Of a stretch of 64,000 nt of DNA, positions 51,085-62,410 are shown in pieces; positions within the stretch are counted from its first letter, which is position 1; every line of letters begins with the position of its first letter. Source of the DNA: Paramecium sonneborni (Eukaryota; Ciliophora; Oligohymenophorea; Peniculida; Parameciidae); NCBI GenBank assembly GCA_905182985.1, contig CAJJDN010000054.1, forward strand, positions 509,903-573,902. The letters run 5' to 3'. Under the pieces are notes generated by a model. That model ran no database searches. It was not told where the DNA came from and saw nothing but the letters and a program-made list of their open reading frames with translations. The translations under genes and the position numbers were made by a program.

Positions 51085-51735
51085 TCAGAATTAAATCCTA
51101 TTACAATCAAACTTATTCTTGTCGATGATAGGAAGGTAGGCAAGACTTGTATACTTATAAGGTATTTCTATTCAAAATTATAGCTATTTTACAGATAAAT
51201 TATACTGTAGATTACATCCCTGTTCATGAATATTGCAATATATAAATAACTGTTGATAAAAATATGATTTATTTGAGTTTTTAGGAAAATTTAAGATTAG
51301 AATCATATAATGGATTGAGAAAACTATCATATAATTCTGCTGATGTCTTTTTAGTTGTCTCATCTGTCTGTTATTGAAGAATCAAATTTTGAAAATGCCA
51401 TAAATGGTATTCAGAATAAAAGTCTGTACCTAAAATATTTGTGGGAAATAAAATAGATATGAGAAATTCAGAAAAGCAAAACCACATTTAATATAAAACT
51501 GTAACGCTCGATTTTATTAACTTATTAGACGAAATCTAAAATTGATAATTTACAATCCCAATATTTAGAATGCTCAGCTTTAACATAAGAGAGTTTAAAA
51601 GAGATTTTTGATTAAGCATTTAAACTATGCAAGACCTTTCAAGCAATTTTCAAAAAGATGAAAAAGTATCAAACAATACAATATATTGTTGCTCATTTTT
51701 TGATAAAAATACAATAACAAACTTTAATTATATTT
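51085..51735 (+). pseudogene. Decayed Rho/Rac-type GTPase
   Basis: Fragments in order match a Rho-family GTPase: TIKLILVDDRKVGKTCIL (P-loop altered from GDGAVGKT), a 22-base intron at about 51152-51173, YFTDK, then in another frame VDYIPVHEYCNIQITVDKN, LRKLSYNSADVFLVVSSVC, then KSVPKIFVGNKIDMRN, then YLECSALTQESLKEIFDQA. The last fragment contains a Cys-Cys pair. The switch II DTAG motif is replaced (FQENLRLESYNG), frames change at least four times, and there is no start codon. The end from 51208 is repeated after the N at 52328. Confidence 0.6.
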
Positions 51736-52327
51736 GATGTAAAAATGAATACTATTTTAAATTTCATATACTCATTGATATATTATTTTTATTCATTTCA
51801 AGAATTCGGAACTTGGATTATATTTCTTTATTATTTTGAAAGCCACATTATGAGCTTAATGAACTTCAGGAATCCTTATCACTCGATGAAGCCATGCATT
51901 TGTAATTGGATATTTTTAGAAATCAAATTTGATCATGTCTAATTACAACATTTCACTGCATGCACTTATATCAGCTAAAGTTAATTAATCTCCACAAATA
52001 TAACTCTTACCTTTTAGCCAGTCTAGATAATTTTTATAAATTACTGCTTTCAAAAAATGAAAATACTTTTGCCACATCTTATCTTTCTTTGTCCAATATT
52101 TCAGGAAATACCTTTTCTCCTTTAATTGGTGATATCAACACAGAATGGTACAGGTTTAAACATTTTCTCGTATTTGTATGATGATAGTCAAGATATTGAT
52201 CTATTCTTGTTTATTGTTTGATGTCTATGAGTGGATATCTAATTACTATTTAGAAATTTACAAATGAGTTTATATATTTTTCTATTTAATGACGTATCTC
52301 ATTATATTGTGACTCTCTGCCACAGTA
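51208..52327 (+). repeat. Direct duplication, copy 1 (1,120 bp), partner 52329-53448
   Basis: Bases 51208-52327 match 52329-53448 at a constant offset of 1,121 wherever I compared them, with a single N (52328) between. Copy 1 ends abruptly at the N, inside the glutathione S-transferase gene. Same signature as the duplication at 3027-5453, so probably an unmerged contig overlap. Confidence 0.9.
51793..52327 (-). pseudogene. Truncated duplicate of the glutathione S-transferase gene (assembly artefact)
   Basis: Identical to the 3' three-quarters of the intact gene at 52914-53656, including its introns (here 52023-52044 and 52239-52261), but cut off at the N so the 5' exon is missing. Expected to vanish when the duplication is collapsed. 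Confidence 0.85.
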
Positions 52328-52328
52328 N
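52328..52328. other. Single N marking a contig join
   Basis: The second of the two ambiguous bases in the window. It lies exactly at the junction between the two 1,120-bp copies. Confidence 0.95.
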
Positions 52329-53448
52329 TAGATTACATCCCTGTTCATGAATATTGCAATATATAAATAACTGTTGATAAAAATATGATTTATTTGAGTT
52401 TTTAGGAAAATTTAAGATTAGAATCATATAATGGATTGAGAAAACTATCATATAATTCTGCTGATGTCTTTTTAGTTGTCTCATCTGTCTGTTATTGAAG
52501 AATCAAATTTTGAAAATGCCATAAATGGTATTCAGAATAAAAGTCTGTACCTAAAATATTTGTGGGAAATAAAATAGATATGAGAAATTCAGAAAAGCAA
52601 AACCACATTTAATATAAAACTGTAACGCTCGATTTTATTAACTTATTAGACGAAATCTAAAATTGATAATTTACAATCCCAATATTTAGAATGCTCAGCT
52701 TTAACATAAGAGAGTTTAAAAGAGATTTTTGATTAAGCATTTAAACTATGCAAGACCTTTCAAGCAATTTTCAAAAAGATGAAAAAGTATCAAACAATAC
52801 AATATATTGTTGCTCATTTTTTGATAAAAATACAATAACAAACTTTAATTATATTTGATGTAAAAATGAATACTATTTTAAATTTCATATACTCATTGAT
52901 ATATTATTTTTATTCATTTCAAGAATTCGGAACTTGGATTATATTTCTTTATTATTTTGAAAGCCACATTATGAGCTTAATGAACTTCAGGAATCCTTAT
53001 CACTCGATGAAGCCATGCATTTGTAATTGGATATTTTTAGAAATCAAATTTGATCATGTCTAATTACAACATTTCACTGCATGCACTTATATCAGCTAAA
53101 GTTAATTAATCTCCACAAATATAACTCTTACCTTTTAGCCAGTCTAGATAATTTTTATAAATTACTGCTTTCAAAAAATGAAAATACTTTTGCCACATCT
53201 TATCTTTCTTTGTCCAATATTTCAGGAAATACCTTTTCTCCTTTAATTGGTGATATCAACACAGAATGGTACAGGTTTAAACATTTTCTCGTATTTGTAT
53301 GATGATAGTCAAGATATTGATCTATTCTTGTTTATTGTTTGATGTCTATGAGTGGATATCTAATTACTATTTAGAAATTTACAAATGAGTTTATATATTT
53401 TTCTATTTAATGACGTATCTCATTATATTGTGACTCTCTGCCACAGTA
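52329..53448 (+). repeat. Direct duplication, copy 2 (1,120 bp)
   Basis: Second copy of 51208-52327. It starts in the middle of the Rho-like pseudogene (repeating its tail to about 52856) and runs without a break into the rest of the glutathione S-transferase gene, so this copy is the one continuous with the right-hand sequence. Confidence 0.9.
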
Positions 53449-53656
53449 AAATCTCCATCTTGTAATAAAGGCACTAAAGATTTTTTTCACTTTAATTACA
53501 TTATTATAATGGATGAATAGCTGTAAATTCAGGAGACTTATGCTCATCAAATTAAATCTTTAAGGCTTTGACTTCATGAGGAACTTTGAGGATGTCTAAG
53601 ACTGCCTTAACTGCTCTAGATGGTTGTGAGATCCAATCTATATATAATTTAATCAT
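52914..53656 (-). CDS. Theta-like glutathione S-transferase, 223 aa
   Basis: Four exons (introns 53474-53499, 53360-53382, 53144-53165) give 223 residues, normal for a GST. The N-terminal thioredoxin-like domain begins MIKLYIDWISQPSRAVKAVL, where the Ser of SQPSRA corresponds to the catalytic serine of theta enzymes. VPLLQDGDFTVAESHNIMRY-type residues form the glutathione site. The helical domain contains RIDQYLDYHHTNTRK and the fold-core motif WLKGKSYICGDQLTLADISA. It should conjugate glutathione to electrophiles in the cytosol. All introns are required to align with the family. The gene lies partly in the duplicated block, but this copy is complete. Confidence 0.92.
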
Positions 53657-53745
53657 GAAAATTGTGATTATTATAATAAATTCAAAGATCTTTCATTTTA
53701 CTTATGTATTATTAAAATAAATAATTTAATAATTATAAAAATTGG

Positions 53746-55655
53746 TCAGCTTTAATCTTTCTGACATCTATTATTAATATCAAACCCAATAAAATCAAAA
53801 GTTTAACTTGAAAAATATTCTTGATTACCTAATAATTCTTTAAAAAATTCATCAACAAAAGTTATTTTTTCATTTGTTGTTAGATTTAAAATTTATTTTG
53901 TAACTTTCAAATTAGATGGTAATGCTCGACCAGTCTATTATTCTAATTACTCACTAAATTGTCGAATACATGAGAGTGTTTTCAAGATCCTATAAACATG
54001 TTCTGAATTTCTAATTTGTTTATAAATTGCTTTACTTTTCTTTGTATTTGATGTTAATTACAAATTCAATTGAATTAGATCCATACATACCATATTCATA
54101 TTGAACACAACTAGAAGAGAATTAAAGTTCTGCATAATCTAAAGCTACTAAATTTTCTTCAGAATTTACTCTGAGTGCTTACAATTCATATTCTTAACTT
54201 CTTTAATAACTTTTAGGTCGCATCGTAGATTTAGTCTTTGAAATCAATTGCTAATATATTATAAAAGGTTATTGCATTTCTTCATCAACACTCAAAAAAT
54301 CAAGTAAGTTTTTAGTAATGTAGATTGGATTTGCTAATTAATCTTATAACCATAATTCTAAATATTCTCTTCTTCTTAAGACATAAGAAAATTCATCTTC
54401 ACCCAGTTATAAATCTATTCTATGTATTTTAAATGAACTTGCATTATATTTGTTAAAATGATCAATTTGTACTCTTTCAATATTTAAAAATTCTGGATAA
54501 CGTTTTTCTGATTAAAAAGTATATCCATCAATAATGGTTACAATCAAATAAGAATAATGTATTTCGTTATCATTAACAAAGCGTTTGATAACTTTCTTAC
54601 TAATACTAACACTTCTTTCAGGCATTTTTTCTCTTAAGAATTATTCTTATTCATTTTAATTCTTGCTTTAAATGAGATCAGAAAATGCGGATGATAATTA
54701 TTTTGTTATTGTAGTATTTTCTTTTTTAGTTTTTACTCGATTCAACATAGATTCTCTAACACTATTATTTTCAGATTAAAATATTCTGAATTCTTCTAAT
54801 GATTTCATCAATTACTTTGCAAATTTAGGTGTTTCATCTGGTATTCTTGTTCTATCATTAGGTCTATATAATGCATAGATTAATAAAATGAGTGAGGGGA
54901 TCAATTATAAAATGATTAATCCACTGCTTAATATAGTTTAATATTCTTATGATGTTCTAACTATTAGAAATGCAGTTTATAAAGGCCAAAATATCTATTT
55001 TATAGTTTATAATTATATACTCTGTGAGTCCAAGTTGCTTATTATTCTTATACTTTAAACTCTAATTTTAGCAAAATTACAGCAATAATATGAGCAACGA
55101 TTGGTATCATCCAAATAAAATATAATTTTGGTGATATAGTCATGATAAGACCAAAAAATCCTAATATCATTGATATTGTGCACACAAAACATAGCCAATA
55201 TGAAATCATAATTTTGATATTCAAAGATGGAGGATTAGTTTTTGGACTAATTAACTTTAATTAAATAATTACATATCTTCATCACTTAATTGTGATCTTA
55301 TGGATTATCTTTAAATTGTAGTTGCTTACAATTATTAAAGTTAGTAAATCCTATAAAGAGCAGCAAATATAAAATATAAATATGGAAGGCTAAACAAAAT
55401 AAATTCTTTTGCCAAAATTGAATAAGTATAAAATGGATTTGGAGTAGGATTAGGCTATTCTGATTAATTATCCGAAGTTGAGGGTTGATCTGTAGTTTAA
55501 TCAATTATTGGATCAATTGCTGGAATGTCATCAGTTATTTAAGGGTTTTCAGCAATAGGTTATTCTATTGGCTCATCTTTGGTTGAAGACATGTCAAGTT
55601 ATTCATCATTTGTTTATTAGTAATCCTAAGTTACGACATCATTTTATTAATCCAT
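53746..55655 (-). CDS. Membrane protein with C-terminal PX-like domain, 610 aa
   Basis: Four exons (introns 55247-55272, 54995-55020, 54011-54035) give 610 residues. After an acidic, Pro/Gln-rich tail (residues 1-75) come four hydrophobic helices: LFSLPYLYFIFAALY, YWLCFVCTISMILGFFGLIM, LYFIWMIPIVAHIIAVILL, and one after the second intron around LIPSLILLIYALY. A basic linker leads to a lipid-binding PX-like region with the family's order: IHYSYLIVTIID, YPEFLNIERV, RREYLELWLQ. A second domain (YGSNSIEFVINIKYK, YRILKTLSCIRQF, RALPSNLK) also reads as PX-like. It probably binds phosphoinositides on an internal membrane. The order of domains and the TM count are my reading and should be checked by profile search. 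Confidence 0.65.
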
Positions 55656-55853
55656 TTAATTAATAGTATATCAATAACATTATAAAAACTATAATTAAAT
55701 TATTCCATTTACAATTACTTAAATTATACAAAAATATAGAAACATTCAATTAAATTGAGCATTTTAAGCAATACTTAATAAGATAAAAAATATAAAGAAT
55801 TTATTTTAAATGTGAAGAGATAATAAAATATTTCAATCTGAATAAAAATATTA

Positions 55854-56924
55854 TCATGCAGAAGATCTTTCTTATAAGTACACTTTTACATTTTTTAGTT
55901 TAGTTGCCAATATTTCTTCAATCTATCTAATGATTGAAATTTCTTATTATCTATGTTCAGTATCAACAGCATATTAAGTTCTCCAACCATCACATTCACC
56001 TTCTTTTTATTCCTTACCTGTAGAGGCTGCATTTAATTCATCAGTTGCATCTTCTTTTCTCTTCTTTTATAGATCTAATGCTTATTCATTGTCTTTTAAT
56101 TATCTTTCAGAATCTTCTCTTGCTGAGGATAATGATTCTCTTTGACTTTCTATTTCAACCATTAATCTTTCATAATCTAATTAGGCTTAAATTTCAGATT
56201 ATCTTGCATCATGAAGACTTTATTCTAAAGATGAACTTACTTCACTTAATTTATTTAAGACATTATTTAATTAATCTTTAGAGAATGTTGATGCCACTTA
56301 CATTAATGCCAATATTGGATTTGATGCACCAATTTAATTTAATTATGTTAAAATTTAAACAACTTCTTAATCAGGTTAAATTGAAGATAATTTTGTGAAA
56401 ATAACTTCTATAGCATCAATCACATTTTCAGTTTCATTCTCAAACTTAATAAAATCTTCAGCATCATTAGCTCTTTGTTCAGTCAAAGTTGTTTCTTATT
56501 CATTTAAAATATCAAGTTGTACCTTCTTATTTTCAACATCTTAAGCAAGCTATTCAACTTTTGAAGTTAATGTAGAAATCTCTGTTGTTGAATCAGTAAT
56601 TTCTGCAGATGCATAATCAATTCTTCTATTATATTAGTAAATTTCTGTTTCACAATCCACTTCATCTTAAGCATGCTTTTAATCAGCCTCTTATTAATTT
56701 AAAATAAGATTTTCTCTTAATTATTAAAGCATCTTTGCAATATCTGACAATGGAGCTCTGTTATTTAATTAAAGGGCGATTGTGTCCAAAAGTTTTTTAC
56801 CTAATTCATGTTCTTCCATAGCTTCAAGTTATGTAAAAACTGCCTTTGTTGGATCGCTTGATCTTTTAACAAAAACTGATTGTACTACACTTAATACTAA
56901 CAAAGCGAATATAATCTTATTCAT
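55854..56924 (-). CDS. Trichocyst matrix protein (TMP-D), 356 aa, intron-free
   Basis: A single uninterrupted frame runs from ATG 56924-56922 to TGA 55856-55854. It has a signal peptide MNKIIFALLVLSVVQS, then extended coiled coil (LRENLILNQQEADQKHAQDE, SAREDSERQLKDNEQALDL), with two short Cys-containing sites (DEVDCETEIY; EGECDGWRTQYAVDTEH) in the places where TMPs carry them. Length and organisation match the TMP family, yet it lacks the four introns seen in each of the other three. It therefore belongs to a different TMP subfamily or lost its introns. Confidence 0.88.
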
Positions 56925-56947
56925 TTACTATTGATTTATTACATATT

Positions 56948-56956
56948 CGTTTTTAG
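56948..56956 (+). promoter_or_regulatory. CGTTTTTAG element upstream of TMP-D
   Basis: TTCGTTTTTAG lies about 24-33 bases before the TMP-D start. Unlike the other three it is on the strand opposite to the gene (the coding strand reads CTAAAAACG). Regulatory role inferred. Confidence 0.25.
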
Positions 56957-57513
56957 CTTTCAATCTATTCTTCTGTTAATTCACTTTTATTTTTCTAAAA
57001 TGTTTTATAGAATGATAACTTTCCTATTATTAATTCTGCCAATAAATTATTATTTAATTTATTTTTTAACATAATAAAATTTGTTATAATCCTTTTTTTC
57101 ACCATAATTAAGTAATTTAACCTTGTAAATTCTTTCATTTTTTTAAATAAGAGTTTTTTTCAAAAATCAAACAATTCACTAAATTTATATAATATCATCT
57201 TGATTAAAACATTTTTAATAACATAAACTTGTGATAATATATTTGATTTATTTTGTTCAAGCTGATGAACATAATTATAAGAAATAAATTTTATTACCTC
57301 AATATATTAATATTATTTCATAATGAATTACAAATTATTTTGCTAATCTATTTTGTCAGCATCCCCGAATTTTTGAACTTGAATTCTTTATTCTATGATT
57401 TAAATTAATTTAAGAATGATTGCATAATAAGTCAAATAAATCCCTATTATATTTTTTGTTATTTTTTTATGTTTATACCTAAGTATATATTATCATTATA
57501 ATTAATAAATATT
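56957..57513. other. Divergent intergenic region
   Basis: About 560 AT-rich bases between TMP-D and the small basic protein gene. Apart from the TMP-D element I see homopolymer runs only, and no open frame of coding character. Confidence 0.5.
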
Positions 57514-58174
57514 ATGAGAAAAAAACCAAGCTCTCCATATGCTGAATTAATTGAAGCTAATAAAAAAATTCTAAAAGAAGATGGAAAATATTTAGATTAC
57601 CAAAACCTTCCTATGCCTTATAGTTAATCATTTCAACAGCTCACTTAATTTCGTATACCATAATATTTCGAGTTATTGCACCGCAAAAATTAGAAAAAAC
57701 CTGAAATTCATCAAGAATCTAATCAACCTAGTGTCAATTAAAACAATATTTAAACACAACGTATTCTTTTGTTAATTTTAGCAAATCCCAAAAGATATTA
57801 ATAAAAAATAATTAAGAGAAAGCCTTTTTCTATGAGTAGATTTTAAACTGCCTAATTGGAAAGGTATATTGTAAAAAGAATAAAGCAATTAGATATCATC
57901 TGGTTCTTTTAATCGAGCAAATTACACTCTCAATAAAATTTTAAGCAGTCTTCCTTTGAGTCAGTTACATTAGATTCATGAGGCAAAGTAGGAAAATATC
58001 CAGACTTTTATTTAAAGAAGAAGAAATAACTAAATGAGAACGGTAACTCCTAAATATAATCTTAAAACAGATTCTTAAATGGCTAAATTTTTTGGGTCAT
58101 CGAGTATATAATTAAATAATTTAATAGACATTTTCCCTACTCTATCTACATTTAGATTAAAAACCATTCAATGA
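57514..58174 (+). CDS. Small basic hypothetical protein, 205 aa
   Basis: Three exons (introns 57761-57781, 21 bases, and 57871-57892, 22 bases) give 205 residues. The second intron is essential for the frame. The first is a multiple of three without TGA, and removing it replaces a hydrophobic insert with QPNPKRYQQK, which suits the rest. The protein is basic and Gln/Ser-rich (KRKPFSMSRFQTAQLERY, EAKQENIQTFIQRRRN), with no membrane or enzymatic motif. It may bind nucleic acid or the cytoskeleton. No family recognised. Confidence 0.6.
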
Positions 58175-58380
58175 TTTATAAGTTTGACGTTTAGATTTAA
58201 AAATCTTTTTATATTTTTTTAAAATAAAACTTTTTGGAAAATTGTATCAAGACATTGATTAGACAATTTTAAACACCTTAGGCAATAAATAATTAAATAC
58301 AACAAAATTATAATGTTAAAATATTCAAATATAAAAATAATTAAGCATCTAGAATTACATTTAAGCTTTTGCTGTTATTT

Positions 58381-59393
58381 CTGCTATAACTTAAATTGTC
58401 ACTTTCTCTTGGACTATTGCTCTTTCTCTCTTTCTCTCTCTCTCTCTTTTAATTTTTCTCTTTCTTTCTCCATTTCTTCTTCTTTTTTTTTCCTCTATCT
58501 TTATTTTTTGTTTGATCATTTGTACTATTTGTAATAGCTTCAACTTCTTTTTTATTTTTATATTAATGAGTCTTTTTTAATTTATCTTTTGAATAATTAT
58601 TGTTACTGTTGTTTGAAGAAGACTCTTCATTACTCTCACTTTCGATATCTTCTTCAGCTAAGGTTTCAAATTATTTAAGAGCCTATGAAAAAATATTAGA
58701 AAATCTAGTATTTTTTGGATGATCAGCTGGGATGAGACCAACAAGATAATCCTTTAGTTCTGGATCCAATAATTTATTTGTTTAAGCAGGTAGACTCGTA
58801 TTATCAGCTAATTCTAAGAATAGAAATTTAATCATAATTTTTCTTAAAGAGGTAACACTTTCTTATGTTAATGAAATGCATTTATTTTAAAATTCTCCAA
58901 TCAATTGCATTTGTAAAAAAAATACATTTCTAACTTATGCTGTTTCATATCAAATGATTGTTGCATATTTTTCAACAAAACAATTATTTCATAAAATTTT
59001 CTCTAAAAAATTTCTACAATTTCACATAATCTTTATTTTAAAAATTCTCCTAAAATTTTTTCCATTCATTTTTTTCTCAATATATTTTTATTATTCAACG
59101 ATTATGTTTTATATATTTATGATTTTCACCTTATTTATAATTCCATTTATTGACTTTCTTAATAATTCCCAGATTAATCTTTAGTATTCAATACTATTTT
59201 TATTGCTCATTTTTATTTTGTTTTCCGTTTACTTTAAGTTTATGTTGTGACAAATAAAATCTACCTGCTCTTGTTGATCATTTTAAACAAATCATTTTGT
59301 TGCTTCTTCCATTGCATCTTTTCATTTATTATATTTTATTATATTTTATTATAAGGAAGTTTTCTTCTTCCCTTATTTTAATTTTCTTTGCAT
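58381..59393 (-). pseudogene. CWC22 (spliceosome factor) pseudogene with internal deletion
   Basis: The 5' part reads SIEYQRLIWELLRKSINGII followed by NKVKIINIQNIIVE, the start of the CWC22 MIF4G domain, but has in-frame TGAs (near 59310 and 59290). It stops and resumes, after loss of most of the ~200-residue MIF4G domain, with FVEKYATI, a TGA, YETAQVRNVFFLQMQLIG, then the MA3-type segment IKFLFLELADNTSLPAQ, LLDPELKDYLVGLIPADHPK, NTRFSNIF and an acidic then Lys/Arg/Glu-rich tail. The C-terminal frame has no clean end. CWC22 escorts eIF4A3 to the spliceosome for exon-junction-complex loading; an intact copy must exist elsewhere. The last ~170 residues could still be translated from ATG 58910. 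Confidence 0.65.
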
Positions 59394-59952
59394 TAATTAT
59401 ATTTTTGAATTTTACATTATTGTTTCAAAAATCCTTATGTAAAACAATTCTTCTTATGAATATTTTTCACACTTTTCATTATTATTTTTTAATAACACTT
59501 AGTTATTTTTAATTATTCAATTCTATTGGATGTTGATTAGGTATGATTTTTTGTTAAATCAACTAGAAAATGTAAACAAACAATTAAAAATTTTTCGAAT
59601 TATCATAAATAAATCTACCTTGATTCACAATGCATTTTTATTACTTCTTAAATATTTTAATAACTATTCTATTTCGTTGCATTAATTTCAATCTTAAATG
59701 AGAAATATTTGATTTTATTTCTGCTCTATAATATCCATACAACATAATAACAAATTTAAACACTTCTAATGCTTAAATAATATCAATTAATATTAGAGTT
59801 ACTTTGTCTAGTTACAATTGTTTTCATTTCCAATTTTATATTCTTATTTTATAATTTAATAAATGAATAATTACTTTTTATTATAATACTTAAATTTCAG
59901 CCACTTATTCTCAAAAGAAACAAAATTATTCTAACTTGAAAGTTTTAGTTTA
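59394..59952. other. Gene-free stretch
   Basis: About 560 bases between the CWC22 remnant and the decayed MORN gene. No frame of coding character; probably further decayed sequence. Confidence 0.4.
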
Positions 59953-61740
59953 ATGAACAAACTTATTTAAAGAAAAAATTTACGCTTTGAATAGTTTGGA
60001 GTAGAAAATTTTATTCAACAAGAATAATCACAAAGAGAATTAATTGCAAGTATGTTTTTAAATCATCAAGAAATTACAGGTATATTAATGAATGGAAAAA
60101 GCATTAATATATAAAATATAAAAATTTTTATCATAAATATCAAATTTTGAATTCAGAAAATTTAATAGGCTGGATAAATTTTTAAAAACCCATCAATTAT
60201 TTGAAATATGCTTAAAAACAATTATATCTAAAATATTTGACTCATACAATGATATTTTTAATTTAGAGTAAAAATCCTTGAATTAAGTAATAAATAATAG
60301 TATTATTTGTAATTTAACTTCACAACTTTCTGTTTCCATTATATCTCATTGCTTGAAAATTTATTGATACAAATTCAGAAGATATTACATCCAACCATTG
60401 TAACCTTCATTTCAAATATTTAGGAAGTATTGAAATTTAATTGACCATTTAAACTCATCTAATTTACTTAGCAATGGGAAAATCTAATTTATAAATCATG
60501 ATTTCAATGAAATTCTGATGAGAATAAAATTCAATTTAATCAATAAATTTCTTTTCTATGAAGTGAAAAGTTTTTACTCATTTTGGAGAATTATATCTCG
60601 AATAATTTAATTTCCAATCTACTTGCCATCAAAGGTGACATAATTACTATAATAAGATGATGGTTCTAATTGTTTAATTGTAATATTTGAATGATAGGAG
60701 GTGAAATATTTAGTTTATAGAATTTATAATTTCAGTAGTTGTGTATCTCAGGCACTCTAAACAAATTTCGATAAAAGGTAAACTTTGAATTTTGAAGACG
60801 ATCAACTATAATCACTCCAAATATTATCATATGATGAAGAAAATATTTTAATAATTAATCTAGAATTAGAAATATGAATGCAAGAAAAGAAGTAAATACG
60901 AATCAAATATAAAGGTTGAACTAGAAAAGAGTAATTGGAAAACATGAAGCAAAAAAATGAAAAAATCTAACCTTTTGGTGGAGTGGTAGAATCTTGCAAC
61001 TATATAGTTAAACAGTAGATTCATAATATGGAAAATAGTTATACTAAAAAAACTATAACGCTGAAATTTGCTAAATCTAGTTTTAACTCCTATTTAAAAT
61101 TTTAATTAATTTTAGCAATTAAATGATGGTTCAATTTATGAAGGTCAAATTGATTAAATAATCAAAGGGAGAAGAGGAAAATTGATTTCTGATGGTTCTT
61201 TTTATGAAGGTTCTATCTCAAAAGAATTTACCATCCAAATGAGAGATGAATCAGAGCACCCGAAGATTTGAATGTAAATTTAAGTACTTTACAGAAAGGG
61301 GATTTTCAGAAAGATAAAATTGAAGGGAAAAGAATTTAGAAATCTGTTGATGGAACTAAAGATGAAGAAGAATTTAAAAACAATAAGCAAAATGGATTTG
61401 ACAAAGCTCAAAGGTTGTGTTGTTAATGATTAAATGAAATAATAAATTAGTCAAGATTTATGAAAGGATATGGAACTTTTATTTGGGGCTAAGGAATTGG
61501 ACAAATAGCACAATGTATGGACAAAAAGATTTATTTTATTTTGAAGGAAGATGTTATAAAGTTATTGTTATACAAAACATTATTTGTTTTAAGAATGGGA
61601 CATTCTTTTTTCATGATGGAACTAGTTATTTTGGGCCTTGGTAAAATTATAAATGATAAGAGTTAAAAAGTAGAAAGAAGGAATAAGAAGTATTGTAAGA
61701 ATGGATCAAGGGTAGTTTCAAGAATTGAACAAAAATTATT
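59953..61740 (+). pseudogene. Decayed gene ending in MORN repeats
   Basis: Starting at ATG 59953-59955 (MNKLIQRKNLRFEQFGVENF), coding-like pieces follow one another in changing frames: RKFNRLDKFLKTHQLFEICL, FNEILMRIKFNLINKFLFYE, then MORN-type units LNDGSIYEGQI, GKLISDGSFYEGSIS and GDFQKDKIEGKRI, FMKGYGTFIWGQG. TGAs and frame changes interrupt every 50-100 codons and introns do not resolve them all. It looks like a long-dead paralogue of MORN proteins such as the gene at 48617-49604, though the N-terminal part has no counterpart there. Confidence 0.45.
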
Positions 61741-61777
61741 TATTATTGTAATTTTTATTTATAATATTTATTAACGT

Positions 61778-62410
61778 ATGCAATTCACTCCCGACACTCG
61801 GAATGTGGGAGGCCGATAATTAATATTATCCTAATTATGGGGTCATAGATTATGCCTTTAATAAATTAAAGAAAGGCATTTAAATACAGAAATTAGATGT
61901 TCATTTATCAAGAAGAATGAAAATTCAAAGCTTCCAATTTCTACCAGAATAAATGATTTCAATATGGCAATTCACAAAAAAAAATTGTAAAACATCAAGG
62001 AATGCTTAACAGACAGAAGCAACAAAGAGCCTTCATATTTTTTTAGAAGATTGCCTTCTCCTCAAAATATCAATTCAAATTCTCTCTTGAATAAATTAAC
62101 CCTTATTAAATCCAAATCCACCCAAGAGAAACTTTAAAATCCCAAAATTCTACCTCCTCCAAAAATAGATATTGAAAAATTTATCCCCAAAAGTTCAAAA
62201 ACCAATATTTGTTGGATTGAATTAATTAAAAGTTTACATGGACCATAATATCCAATTAAAAAATGGATAAAATCGTTGGCCATTTAAAATAAGATATTTG
62301 ATGAAAATGATTTTGCGATTTTAATAAGAATTTTAGTCTAAGCATATTAAATTAAGTAAGCAACTTTGGTTAGCTTGGTAGCAGAAATCATCGAAGAGTT
62401 TGAAAAGTGA
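61778..62410 (+). CDS. Hypothetical protein, 210 aa
   Basis: A single exon from ATG 61778-61780 to TGA 62408-62410. It is basic and soluble, with a Pro/Lys/Ser-rich middle (ENSKLPISTRINDFNMAIH, LPPPKIDIEKFIPKSSK) and a helical C-terminus (WIKSLAIQNKIFDENDFAIL, LVSLVAEIIEEFEK). No recognised family. The middle region suggests a binding linker. The N-terminal ~35 residues are less convincing and the true start may be later. Confidence 0.5.
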
